A stretch of 7,094 bases of DNA, from positions 1 through 7,094 of the forward strand of contig WSZX01000076.1 of NCBI GenBank assembly GCA_013139935.1, read 5' to 3'. The notes below the pieces were generated by a model. It made no database searches, was not told the origin of the DNA, and saw only the letters and a list, made by a program, of their open reading frames with translations. The stretch is from Ardenticatenales bacterium (lineage in GTDB: Bacteria; Chloroflexota; Anaerolineae; Promineifilales; UBA4811). The translations under genes were made by a program, and so were the position numbers. How positions within the stretch are numbered: position 1 is the first letter of the stretch; each line of letters opens with the position of its first letter. This document shows positions 1-6,443 of this stretch, one piece after another.

Positions 1-1014
1 ATCGACCTCGCTCAACTTGACCGGCCGGTTCTCCCGGTACGATTTTTTCGCCGCATACCCCATTACCACGGGAATGCGGCCGTCGATGCCCGTTACCGAC
101 GGGTCCACGTCCTGCCGGATGCACTCGACAAACTCTTTCATTTCAGCGACATACGCCTCTGCGTACCGTTCCACAAAAAAGAACAGGGGGAGGGAACCGT
201 GTACTCCGGCCGCATCGCTGACGACGGCCGAATCGGGCGTCTGATTGGAGACCATTACCATACCCTCGGAGCCAAAGACCTCCACCCGCTGATCGTAACC
301 GTAGACAGCCCGGCGGCTGTTGTCAATGGTCCCGATGACGCCGTTCTGGTAGCGCAGGGTGATGATGGCAGTGTCAACATCGCCCGCCTGCCCAATGGCC
401 GGGTCCACCATTACGCCTCCGGCCGCATAGATCTCATCCACCTCGCTGTCAATCAGGAAACGGGCCATGTCGAAATCGTGGATGGTCATGTCCAGAAAGA
501 TGCCGCCGGAGACCCTGATGTACTCGATGGGGGGCGGCTGGGGGTCACGGCTAGTGATTCGCAAGAGGTGAGGCTCCCCGATCTTTCCGCCGGCGACGAC
601 ATCCCGCACCCGCCGAAAGTCAGGGTCGAAACGCCGGTTAAAGCCGATTTGCAGCTTGACACCGGCCTGTTCCACGGCCGCCAGCGCGCGATTGATCTCG
701 CCGAGGTCAAGAGCGATAGGCTTCTCACAGAAGATGTGCTTGCCGGCTGCGGCTGCCTCTATGATCATCTGGGCGTGGCTGTCGGTGCTGGAGCAGATGG
801 CAACGGCATGAATGCTCTCATCCTCCATGATCCGCCGGTGGTCCTCATGGGCCGCCGGGACCTGAAGGTCGGCCGCCAGCTTGACGGCTGCTTCCTCAAA
901 GATGTCTGACACGGCGGCCAGATTGGCAGCCGGGACGCGATAGGCCAGGTTTTCCGCGTGTACCCGGCCGATGCGACCGGCGCCAATCACTCCAACGTTT
1001 ATCTTGCGTTTCAT
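1..1014 (-). CDS. iolG: Inositol 2-dehydrogenase (Gfo/Idh/MocA family), 3' end cut by the window
   Basis: Cytoplasmic NAD-dependent enzyme expected to oxidise myo-inositol to scyllo-inosose, the first step of inositol breakdown. Reading from the ATG at 1014, 338 codons are open to base 1 with no stop, so only the last few residues are missing (the family is about 330-345 residues). Visible features: N-terminal Rossmann loop GAGRIG (residues 11-16); Asp37 at the end of the second strand, as in NAD-preferring members; CEKPI with catalytic Lys98; GFNRRFDPDFRRV (124-136); and DMTIHDFDMARF with Asp175 and His179, matching the Lys/Asp/His catalytic set known for Bacillus IolG. The family-typical GYDQRVEVFGS segment is also present. 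The start follows the upstream gene's stop by 13 bases, and its ribosome binding site is weak (GAGTGAG-like), so translation may depend on coupling. Activity on scyllo- or D-chiro-inositol, or another sugar, cannot be excluded. Confidence 0.9.
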   Translation of the reverse strand, partial: MKRKINVGVIGAGRIGRVHAENLAYRVPAANLAAVSDIFEEAAVKLAADLQVPAAHEDHRRIMEDESIHAVAICSSTDSHAQMIIEAAAAGKHIFCEKPIALDLGEINRALAAVEQAGVKLQIGFNRRFDPDFRRVRDVVAGGKIGEPHLLRITSRDPQPPPIEYIRVSGGIFLDMTIHDFDMARFLIDSEVDEIYAAGGVMVDPAIGQAGDVDTAIITLRYQNGVIGTIDNSRRAVYGYDQRVEVFGSEGMVMVSNQTPDSAVVSDAAGVHGSLPLFFFVERYAEAYVAEMKEFVECIRQDVDPSVTGIDGRIPVVMGYAAKKSYRENRPVKLSEVD

Positions 1015-1027
1015 AATAGCTCACTCG

Positions 1028-2185
1028 TCAGACGAAACTCTCATAGACACCATACTCATTCCATGCTTCCCACATTGCCACGATGTTTTCCGGGGGAACA
1101 TCTGACTGAATATCGTGTACGGCGGCAAAAACAAAGCCTCCCCCAGGAACCAATGCCTCAATGTTTCGACGGACACTCTCTTTCACTGCCTTGGGAGTGC
1201 CCGTATTCAAGATCCGCTGTGTATCAACCCCTCCTCCCCAAAAGACCAGGTCCTGCCCATACTTCTGCTTGAGCTCTCCAAGATCCATTCCCTCGGCGCT
1301 AATCTGCACCGGGTTAAGAATATCGATTCCCGCCTCAATCAGATCAGGGATCAGTGGGCGTACCGCTCCACAAGAGTGGTAAAACAGTTTGACAGGGGCT
1401 TGCTCTTTGATAAAGGAGAAGAGACGTCGGTGGCGCGGCTTGATCAGACGGCGATAAGTAGTGGGGGCCATGAGCAGCCTCTTCTGACCGGCCAGATCAT
1501 CGGCCTCGACCACCACATCAACCAGATCGCCTACCTCATCAAGTGCCCGCTCCCAAAACGCGCATTTATAGTCCACCAGCCGGTCCAGCATACAAGCCAC
1601 ATATTCCGGGTTGAGTGCAAGGTCAATGTAATACTGCTCATAACCACGCAACCAGGAATAGACTTCGGCGATACCGGCTGAAGGCCCAGCCAGGACGGCC
1701 GCCTTTCCACGCGCGACAGCCGCCTCCGCCTGCTCCCGCAAGGTGACAAAACGCTGGTCATCCAACGGGTCGGGAAAAGGATAGGTCCGGAACTCGTCCA
1801 GGGAACTCGCGGCTGCCAGCGGGTGATGGTACATGTCATAGTAGAACCCACCATCCTTTGGCTTGCGCCAGCCGATTCCCCATTCGTCAATGAAAGACTC
1901 GTACGCCCCTTCCTCACGAAAGCGATAGCGAAATAAAGACGACAGTCCCGGTAGGACCGGCCGAAAATCAGTCTGCAAGCACTCTGCAAGATCCTCATCG
2001 ACTGCCACCAGTTGCTCCGCCACGTGCGTAACGCGGGGCTCGAGGGCAGGCATATCCAGAAATCGGCGCAAGTTTTGATAGGCAGTGATGTGAATGGTGC
2101 TCAGCCCTGTTCCTCCAAGGTCAAAAGGAACACGGTCCGGCTCCTGGTGATTCAGTGCCTTCAATGCCCTTTCTCGTGAATTCAT
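1028..2185 (-). CDS. Uroporphyrinogen decarboxylase (URO-D)-fold protein, MtaA/CmuA-like
   Basis: A 385-residue protein of the URO-D superfamily, which includes haem-pathway decarboxylases and zinc- and cobalamin-dependent methyltransferases (MtaA, CmuA). The N-terminus (RERALKALNHQEPDRVPFDL, residues 4-23) is typical of the methyltransferase-like branch. Further along are VVVEADDLAGQ (224-234), FYHSCGAVRPLIPDLIEAG (268-286), NPVQ (291-294) and FWGGGVDTQ (315-323). His270 and Cys272 form the HxC zinc-ligand pair known from MtaA. No cysteine follows near the C-terminus, but His357 in FAAVHDIQ could be a third ligand (inference). A haem-biosynthesis role is unlikely: the gene sits between uspA and iolG with no other haem gene. 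The start is supported by GGGAGAAG five bases upstream of the ATG. The exact reaction is unknown; methyl transfer from a methoxylated substrate is one possibility. No corrinoid protein is seen in the window. Confidence 0.83.
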   Translation of the reverse strand: MNSRERALKALNHQEPDRVPFDLGGTGLSTIHITAYQNLRRFLDMPALEPRVTHVAEQLVAVDEDLAECLQTDFRPVLPGLSSLFRYRFREEGAYESFIDEWGIGWRKPKDGGFYYDMYHHPLAAASSLDEFRTYPFPDPLDDQRFVTLREQAEAAVARGKAAVLAGPSAGIAEVYSWLRGYEQYYIDLALNPEYVACMLDRLVDYKCAFWERALDEVGDLVDVVVEADDLAGQKRLLMAPTTYRRLIKPRHRRLFSFIKEQAPVKLFYHSCGAVRPLIPDLIEAGIDILNPVQISAEGMDLGELKQKYGQDLVFWGGGVDTQRILNTGTPKAVKESVRRNIEALVPGGGFVFAAVHDIQSDVPPENIVAMWEAWNEYGVYESFV

Positions 2186-2234
2186 TCACTCTTCTCCCAG
2201 TCGACCAAAACGAAGAAATCGTTCATGCTCGTCC

Positions 2235-2254
2235 ACCTGAACCAGGCGTCAGGT
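2235..2254 (-). other. Short hairpin across the uspA stop codon
   Basis: The two arms, acctga (2235-2240) and tcaggt (2249-2254), are perfect inverted repeats of 6 bp around an 8-base loop. The stop codon of the universal stress protein (2249-2251) lies in one arm. No T-rich run follows on the transcribed strand, so this is not a canonical terminator. It could slow ribosomes or trim the message in the 63-base gap before the URO-D-like gene, or be chance. Confidence 0.35.
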
Positions 2255-2689
2255 AACGACAAGACACGAGACCTCGGTCAAATTGAGAAGCTTCCTCGTC
2301 ACACTACCTAACAGTGAACCACGAGGGCCCAGCCCGCGGTGTCCAAGCACAATCAGGTCAATCGCGTTCGTCTTCGCATACTCGGCAATCTCTGTAGCTG
2401 GAGCCCCAATAACGTATTCGCACTTTGGATCAGAGATCCCAGCCTCGTCGAACCTGGCCTTGGCGTTTTCCAATATGATCTCGGCCGAATTCTGCAGAAT
2501 CTCCATCCGAGATTCAGTCACCTCCCCCGCAGCGATCATCTCAAGGATCTCCTTGGGAAGGGATAGATTACGAATTGCATGCAGCAGATAGACTGAACTC
2601 TCGTATCGTTTGGCCACATCAACTGCAGCCTCAACCGCGCGCTTGGCATGGCGCGAACCGTCCACCGGGACGAGTATTCTATTGAACAT
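2249..2689 (-). CDS. Universal stress protein, UspA family, single domain
   Basis: A complete 146-residue UspA domain, a soluble cytoplasmic alpha/beta protein that usually dimerises and in many members binds ATP. It opens with FNRILVPVDGS (residues 2-12), with Asp10 in the usual nucleotide-contacting place. It has GAPATEIAEYA (95-105), DLIVLGHRG (111-119) and a C-terminal LLGSVTRKLL then CLVVT. The ATP loop reads G116-x2-G119-x8-G128-S129, one residue shorter than the usual G-x2-G-x9-G-S/T, so binding may be altered. The ATG overlaps the end of the upstream lipoprotein gene by 11 bases, and AAAGGAG lies six bases before it, inside that gene, so the two are probably co-translated. Its role here is unclear; a stress or energy-status sensor tied to transport is a guess. 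Confidence 0.95.
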   Translation of the reverse strand: MFNRILVPVDGSRHAKRAVEAAVDVAKRYESSVYLLHAIRNLSLPKEILEMIAAGEVTESRMEILQNSAEIILENAKARFDEAGISDPKCEYVIGAPATEIAEYAKTNAIDLIVLGHRGLGPRGSLLGSVTRKLLNLTEVSCLVVT

Positions 2690-3341
2690 ACCTCTCTCCT
2701 TTCATGTCCTCTCCAGCCGCCCACTTTTCAATTGCGCGTACGCCATCTAACGTTACCCGTGCACTGGTCGGGACCTGCCTCCGGCCCAGTACGAGTACGA
2801 TCACTCCCTCTGCATATTGCTCAGATGGGATCTCGGCCCATTGGCTGGCCGCCATGTTCATTGATGGAACTTCCGGCCGCCATGGCGTCTCCAGCGGTAA
2901 TCCCTGCGCCAAGAGGAACGCTGGTCTAAGTGCCAGATGCTCGCCGCACTGGAATTCGACGTGGTGGGCCCACTCGTGGATCAGCGCGCCTTGCAGCATC
3001 ACCGCTGTGGCTGGAACTCGTACAGTCACGGCGGCGGTCTCCGGATCGTAGCTCGCTCTGCTGTCGAGGGTCTTTGTGGCCCGCAACTCTACATCGCCAA
3101 AGCAAGCGCTCCTTGGCTGGAATGCAGCGAGAAACTGATCCCAGGTTTCCAGAGCCAGGGCCCGGAAATCATCGGCCACGGACTCATCGACAATGAGTCG
3201 AGGCAAGTCCTTGGGCTGAGAGCAGTTCGCCAGCGCCAACACCGCGACCACAGCAGCGGCAGCAGCCACCAAATGGGCGCCCACCCGCTCTGTCACGACA
3301 CGGGTGGGTCTGACATCCACCGATCGCGCCAATCTGCTCAA
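2679..3341 (-). CDS. Predicted lipoprotein with HExxH zinc-metallopeptidase motif
   Basis: I do not recognise a named family. The 220-residue product has a basic N-terminus, a hydrophobic Ala/Val-rich stretch (about 24-38) and a lipobox LANC with Cys40, so it is probably exported and lipid-anchored. ALIHEWAHHVEF (residues 119-130) contains HEWAH (His122, Glu123, His126), the zincin signature. Downstream, SEQYAEGV (175-182) offers Glu176 or Glu180 as a third zinc ligand (inference). Cys80 and Cys132 could form a disulfide outside the cell. The domain is short, so this may be a minimal peptidase or a catalytically idle relative. The start is uncertain: the TTG at 3341 overlaps the ATPase stop by 4 bases, but a GGGGAG motif sits directly against it, too close for normal spacing. 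GTG codons downstream (for example 3320) would still keep the signal peptide. It lies between a sugar ABC ATPase and uspA. Confidence 0.62.
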   Translation of the reverse strand: MSRLARSVDVRPTRVVTERVGAHLVAAAAAVVAVLALANCSQPKDLPRLIVDESVADDFRALALETWDQFLAAFQPRSACFGDVELRATKTLDSRASYDPETAAVTVRVPATAVMLQGALIHEWAHHVEFQCGEHLALRPAFLLAQGLPLETPWRPEVPSMNMAASQWAEIPSEQYAEGVIVLVLGRRQVPTSARVTLDGVRAIEKWAAGEDMKGERYVQ

Positions 3342-4162
3342 CTCCCCGCTTCGCTGTCTGCCAACTTGTTGGTCTCCCGCCTGCGGGTCACTTCATCCAA
3401 TTCGTGCGTCAATGCCTCCATCTCATCGGCGCCAGACATGCTGCGGATCATCTCCTCGCGAGTAATCTCGTCCTTGTTCCAGATACCTCGAGTCCGGCCA
3501 CGTTTGAGTATTATGAACCGGTCGCCCACGGGATAAGCATGATGCGGATTGTGAGTGATAAAGATGACGCCCAAGTCCCGGGCCGCGGCCCGCGCGATAT
3601 ACTTGAGCACTGTGCCCGCTTGCTTGACACCTAACGCCGCTGTCGGCTCGTCAAGGATCAGCACCTTGGCCCCAAAGTAGACAGCCCGGGCAATGGCCAC
3701 TGATTGACGCTCGCCGCCGGACATGGTGCCCACTGGCTGATCAGGGTCGCGGATGTCGATTCCCATCCTGCCCAGTTCCTCACGGACTGTCCTTTTGGCG
3801 AATTCGATGTCGTAGCGACGGAACAGCCCCCGTCCCTTTTCCGGCTCGGCTCCGAGGAAGAAATTGCGCCAGATAGGCATCAACGGAACCATAGCCAAAT
3901 CCTGGTACACAGTCGCGATTCCGCGAGCAAGAGCTTCACGAGGCGAGTTGAACTTGACCCGTTTGCCTTCGAAAAAGAAATCCCCGTCAGTCTGCTGGTG
4001 TACGCCCGCGAGAATCTTGATCAGAGTAGATTTGCCAGCGCCGTTGTCTCCAAGAAGGCAAGTAACCTGACCGGGATATACCTCGGCCGAGACGTCGCTC
4101 AGGGCGATCACGCTGCCGAACAACTTGCTGATTTTACGAACTGCAAGAATAGGCTCAGTCAT
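3338..4162 (-). CDS. Sugar ABC transporter ATP-binding protein, single domain (FrcA-like)
   Basis: A 274-residue cytoplasmic ATPase that drives import through the neighbouring permease. Motifs in order: Walker A GDNGAGKS (38-45), Q-loop Gln87 in TVYQDLAMVP, signature MSGGE (147-151, Met in place of the usual Leu), Walker B VLILDEP (167-173) with Glu172, and switch His204 in FITH. Ribose and galactose ATPases of this class (RbsA, MglA) are tandem proteins of about 500 residues. This one has a single domain, as in the fructose importer FrcA, so it probably works as a homodimer. The C-terminal 30 or so residues are charged and extend beyond the ATPase core. The ATG overlaps the permease stop (ATGA), with AAGGAGG four bases upstream inside the permease gene, so synthesis of the two is coupled. 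Substrate cannot be read from the ATPase. Confidence 0.95.
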   Translation of the reverse strand: MTEPILAVRKISKLFGSVIALSDVSAEVYPGQVTCLLGDNGAGKSTLIKILAGVHQQTDGDFFFEGKRVKFNSPREALARGIATVYQDLAMVPLMPIWRNFFLGAEPEKGRGLFRRYDIEFAKRTVREELGRMGIDIRDPDQPVGTMSGGERQSVAIARAVYFGAKVLILDEPTAALGVKQAGTVLKYIARAAARDLGVIFITHNPHHAYPVGDRFIILKRGRTRGIWNKDEITREEMIRSMSGADEMEALTHELDEVTRRRETNKLADSEAGS

Positions 4163-5250
4163 GCTGCCTCCTTCTCTTCAGTCTTGGCTTTTGCACCCGC
4201 AACCGTCACAGCTTCTGCACGTTTGCGGGTAAAGTCGTTCACGAGAACCGAGACGAGAAGCATTACGCCCAAAAAGGCATAGAACCAGTCAGTGTCCCAC
4301 CCGGCAAAGGTGATGCCCACCCGGACCATGCCAAAGATGAGTGCGCCCATTGAGGCGCCGATGGCTGAACCATAACCGCCGGTCAGCAAACAGCCGCCAA
4401 TCACGGCCGCGATGATGAAGATGAACTCATTGCCGATGCCCTGGCTAGCGACGGCCGAACGCAGGCGCAGGTCATTCATCGTGCCCACCAGCCAGGCCGC
4501 GGTCGCGGTGGTCATGAACAGGGCTATCTTGACCCACTGGGACGGCACACCCTGGCTGCGAGCCGCATTGGCGTCGCCGCCGGTGGCGTATATCCAGTTG
4601 CCGTACCTGGTACGGAGAAGAATCCAACTGGCGATGACGGTGAGAATGATCCACCAGATGGTCACCGTCCGGAACTCGGCACCGAGTATCTGAAACTCGG
4701 TGTTGAAGAGCAGGCGGGCAGCCTCAAAGCCTGGGACTTTGTCAATGCCGGCCACCCGAACCTGATTAACCACCAGGCGGGTGACGCCGACGTTGGCGCC
4801 TCGCAAAATGAAGAACGTTGCCAGGGTAATGATGAAACTGGGCAGTCCGGTCTTGACTACCATCACGCCGTTCAGATAGCCCACGATCAAGGCAAAGGCC
4901 AGGGCAACGAGCATCGTCAGCCAGATACTCCAGCCTAGCTGCGTGCTGATCATGCCCGTGATCAGAGCCGTGGTGCCCGTCATGACACCGGCCGAGAGAT
5001 CGAACTCGCCGCCGATCATGAGCAGGGCCACCGCGACCGCCATGATGCCCAGGGTAGAAGACGAGTCCAGGATACGAGCTACGCCCGTAACCGACACCCA
5101 GTTATCCGGCGTCACTATGGCAAAGAATGCCCAGACAACAACCGCCCCAATGACCGCCCCGACTTCGGGCTGACGGAAAAGATTTCGGAAAAAGCCGATT
5201 TGAGCGACACGCTCGTCCCTCTGTCCGGCAATAGTCGCCTTTGTTGCCAC
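4159..5250 (-). CDS. Sugar ABC transporter permease, RbsC/FrcC family
   Basis: A 363-residue polytopic inner-membrane protein forming the channel of a CUT2-type (ribose-like) sugar importer. Hydrophobic segments are visible at roughly 30-47, 66-81, 88-103, 108-131, 136-155, 197-212, 242-257, 275-291, 293-312 and 322-338. Family motifs are clear: GGEFDLSAG (80-88), GLPSFIITLATFFILRGA (135-152), the cytoplasmic coupling segment YATGGDANAARSQGV (221-235) and VIGGCLLTGGYGSAIG (283-298). The tail ends in a charged KAKTEEKEAA. The start is GTG, chosen because AAGGGAGG lies six bases upstream and the N-terminus length fits the family. It comes 165 bases after the binding protein and overlaps the ATPase gene by 4 bases. 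Substrate is likely a monosaccharide or polyol; inositol is suggested only by context. Confidence 0.95.
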   Translation of the reverse strand: MATKATIAGQRDERVAQIGFFRNLFRQPEVGAVIGAVVVWAFFAIVTPDNWVSVTGVARILDSSSTLGIMAVAVALLMIGGEFDLSAGVMTGTTALITGMISTQLGWSIWLTMLVALAFALIVGYLNGVMVVKTGLPSFIITLATFFILRGANVGVTRLVVNQVRVAGIDKVPGFEAARLLFNTEFQILGAEFRTVTIWWIILTVIASWILLRTRYGNWIYATGGDANAARSQGVPSQWVKIALFMTTATAAWLVGTMNDLRLRSAVASQGIGNEFIFIIAAVIGGCLLTGGYGSAIGASMGALIFGMVRVGITFAGWDTDWFYAFLGVMLLVSVLVNDFTRKRAEAVTVAGAKAKTEEKEAA

Positions 5251-5256
5251 TGATAA

Positions 5257-5264
5257 CCTCCCTT
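5257..5264 (-). promoter_or_regulatory. Ribosome binding site that fixes the permease GTG start
   Basis: On the minus strand AAGGGAGG lies six bases before the GTG at 5250. It is the only good Shine-Dalgarno match near the start of the permease frame, and it supports a non-ATG start. Confidence 0.75.
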
Positions 5265-5285
5265 GGTGAGACTCCTCAGCCCAGA

Positions 5286-5337
5286 CCTGGCAGATCTTTA
5301 ACTGCGATCAGCCAGGCCCAGGCAGTTGCCTTTAGGC
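5286..5337 (-). promoter_or_regulatory. Cluster of overlapping hairpins before the permease gene
   Basis: Arms cctggc (5286-5291) and gccagg (5311-5316) pair, with an inner gatc/gatc pair after one mismatch, giving a 10-bp imperfect stem around a 9-base loop. A competing pairing exists between aactgc (5300-5305) and gcagtt (5322-5327). Two small GC stems follow: ggc/gcc in 5321-5330 and gcc/ggc in 5328-5337. The first two are mutually exclusive, as in attenuators, but no T-run or leader peptide was found. The region lies in the 165-base gap between the binding protein and the permease. Confidence 0.45.
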
Positions 5338-5351
5338 ATAGATACAGATTC

Positions 5352-5388
5352 CGGGACGGGGGCCACCAAAGATAGCCTGCCCGTCCCG
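5352..5388 (-). promoter_or_regulatory. Strong GC-rich hairpin after the binding-protein gene
   Basis: The arms cgggacggg (5352-5360) and cccgtcccg (5380-5388) form a perfect 9-bp stem. Three more base pairs (ggc/gcc) are possible inside, after a two-base bulge. On the transcribed strand it begins 27 bases past the binding-protein stop and is not followed by a T-run. In many ABC operons such a hairpin protects the binding-protein message or partly stops transcription, so that more binding protein than membrane parts is made. That role is inferred here. Confidence 0.65.
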
Positions 5389-5415
5389 AAACTGTGTGTC
5401 TCGATAGATATCGGC

Positions 5416-6387
5416 CTACCTAGTCCCTGCAGCGGCGAGGTCTTTGACTGCCCCGGCGTTGCTGGCATCGACGATACCAGGACCGGTGAGCACCGGAAGG
5501 CCGCCGCCGACGGTGTTGGCGTTGGCGTTGTACAGGTACAAGAAGATAACCGGCAAGTAGCCCTGCAGGTACTGCTGCTGGTCGATGGCGAACATCATCT
5601 TGCCCTCCTCGATGGCCTCAAGTACGTCGGGGCTGAGGTCAAACGTAGCCAGTTTCTGGCTCCCACCGACCGCCTCGATGGCCTGCAAGGCGGCGTCGGC
5701 GATGTTGGGGTTCAGGGTCAGGATGGCGTCGATATCTGCGTCGGCGATGAGCTTGTCCTGGATGCTCGCCAGAGTGCCGGCGATGTCGCGGACGCCGGTC
5801 GTGGCGACGTTGAAGCGCTCGACCTCGCCGCTGAACGAATCAGCCAGGCCGTCACAGCGCTCCTCCAGGCCGATGTTGCCTTCCTCGTGGATGACGCACA
5901 TGACCTTTGCAGCGCCAGCGGCGTCAAACTGCTCGCCCGCGCCCTGGCCCGCCACAAACTCGGTCTGGCCTACGTGCGTGATGGCGCCCAGCTCCTTGTA
6001 GACGTCCACGCCAGAGTTGACGGTGATGATTGGGATGCCCGCGTCCGAAGCTTTCATGACCGCATCCTTCATGGCGTCGGGGTTGGCCAGCGAAACGATG
6101 ATGCCGTTCACGCCGTCAGCGATATAGGTCTCGATCAACTGCGCCTGAACCGCGGGGTCATTGCTGCCACCGGACTTGAGCTCTACGCCCACGGCTGCCG
6201 CGGCATCCTTCGCACCGGTCTCCACCACGCCCCAGAACGACGACTCAGCGGGGTTCTCGTGAATAGCCAGGCCCATGACATAGCCGGTCTGAGTAACCTG
6301 AGACTCCTCCTCTGCCGTGTCGCAAGCGACAAGTGCAAACATGGCAATCAACATCAACGCAGCTAGAATCTTGACATAACGGGACAT
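5416..6387 (-). CDS. Sugar ABC transporter substrate-binding lipoprotein, RbsB-like
   Basis: A 323-residue extracytoplasmic receptor of the periplasmic-binding-protein type I fold (Peripla_BP_4 group) that delivers a sugar or polyol to the permease. The N-terminus has a Lys at residue 6, a hydrophobic core (7-20) and lipobox LVAC with Cys22, followed by an acidic linker, so it is lipid-anchored. Family landmarks: GVVETGAKDAAAAVGVEL (53-70), DGVNGIIVSLANPDAMKDAV (91-110), GIPIITVNSGVD (117-128), LATFDLSPDVLEAI (247-260) and the C-terminal MMFAIDQQQYLQGYLP (265-280). The last two match the hinge and ligand-binding region of ribose and inositol binders, but substrate cannot be assigned. The ATG follows a near-perfect AAGGAGGT with five-base spacing, consistent with high expression. 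It is the first transporter gene; hairpins follow it before the permease. Confidence 0.95.
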   Translation of the reverse strand: MSRYVKILAALMLIAMFALVACDTAEEESQVTQTGYVMGLAIHENPAESSFWGVVETGAKDAAAAVGVELKSGGSNDPAVQAQLIETYIADGVNGIIVSLANPDAMKDAVMKASDAGIPIITVNSGVDVYKELGAITHVGQTEFVAGQGAGEQFDAAGAAKVMCVIHEEGNIGLEERCDGLADSFSGEVERFNVATTGVRDIAGTLASIQDKLIADADIDAILTLNPNIADAALQAIEAVGGSQKLATFDLSPDVLEAIEEGKMMFAIDQQQYLQGYLPVIFLYLYNANANTVGGGLPVLTGPGIVDASNAGAVKDLAAAGTR

Positions 6388-6392
6388 TTCCT

Positions 6393-6400
6393 ACCTCCTT
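6393..6400 (-). promoter_or_regulatory. Near-consensus ribosome binding site of the binding-protein gene
   Basis: AAGGAGGT on the minus strand, five bases before the ATG at 6387. It is the strongest Shine-Dalgarno sequence in the window, as expected for the component needed in excess. Confidence 0.85.
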
Positions 6401-6429
6401 ATTAATGGGTCTCCAGATGGAACATGGTT

Positions 6430-6443
6430 AGAAAACGTTGACA
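6430..6443. promoter_or_regulatory. Candidate LacI/GalR-family operator
   Basis: The 14 bases agaaaacgttgaca centre on the palindrome aacgtt and match 11 of 14 positions of the generic LacI-family operator form TGTAAACGTTTACA, which has a central CG. The site lies about 43-56 bases upstream of the binding-protein ATG, a sensible place to control the transporter. Outer positions are only partly symmetric. The bare hexamer aacgtt also occurs inside genes (near 994, 2749 and 4813), so the call rests on the longer match and location. No regulator gene is in the window. Confidence 0.4.

Noticed and set aside
199..909. A 236-codon open frame on the plus strand across iolG
   Set aside because: It is the complement of the iolG reading frame, with no recognisable domain; iolG on the minus strand carries every catalytic motif.
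1028..2185. Calling the URO-D-like gene hemE
   Set aside because: The sequence follows the methyltransferase-like branch with an HxC zinc motif, and the neighbours are sugar genes, not haem genes.
2186..2248. In-frame open extension of the UspA protein past its TGA stop up to the next gene
   Set aside because: The protein already ends at the usual family length (CLVVT), and 20 open codons are easily found by chance; no sign of stop-codon readthrough.
3704..4282. A 192-codon plus-strand frame across the ABC ATPase
   Set aside because: Antisense to an intact ATPase with Walker A, Walker B and signature motifs; no domain of its own.
5352..5388. The 9-bp hairpin as a rho-independent terminator
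   Set aside because: No T-rich run follows on the transcribed strand, and the permease and ATPase clearly belong to the same transporter, so full termination here is unlikely.
5326..6366. A 346-codon open frame on the plus strand across the binding-protein gene
   Set aside because: It is antisense to a gene with full family motifs, signal peptide and strong ribosome binding site; its translation is Asp/Val/Gly/Leu-rich with no recognisable domain, as expected from the reverse of a GC-rich gene.
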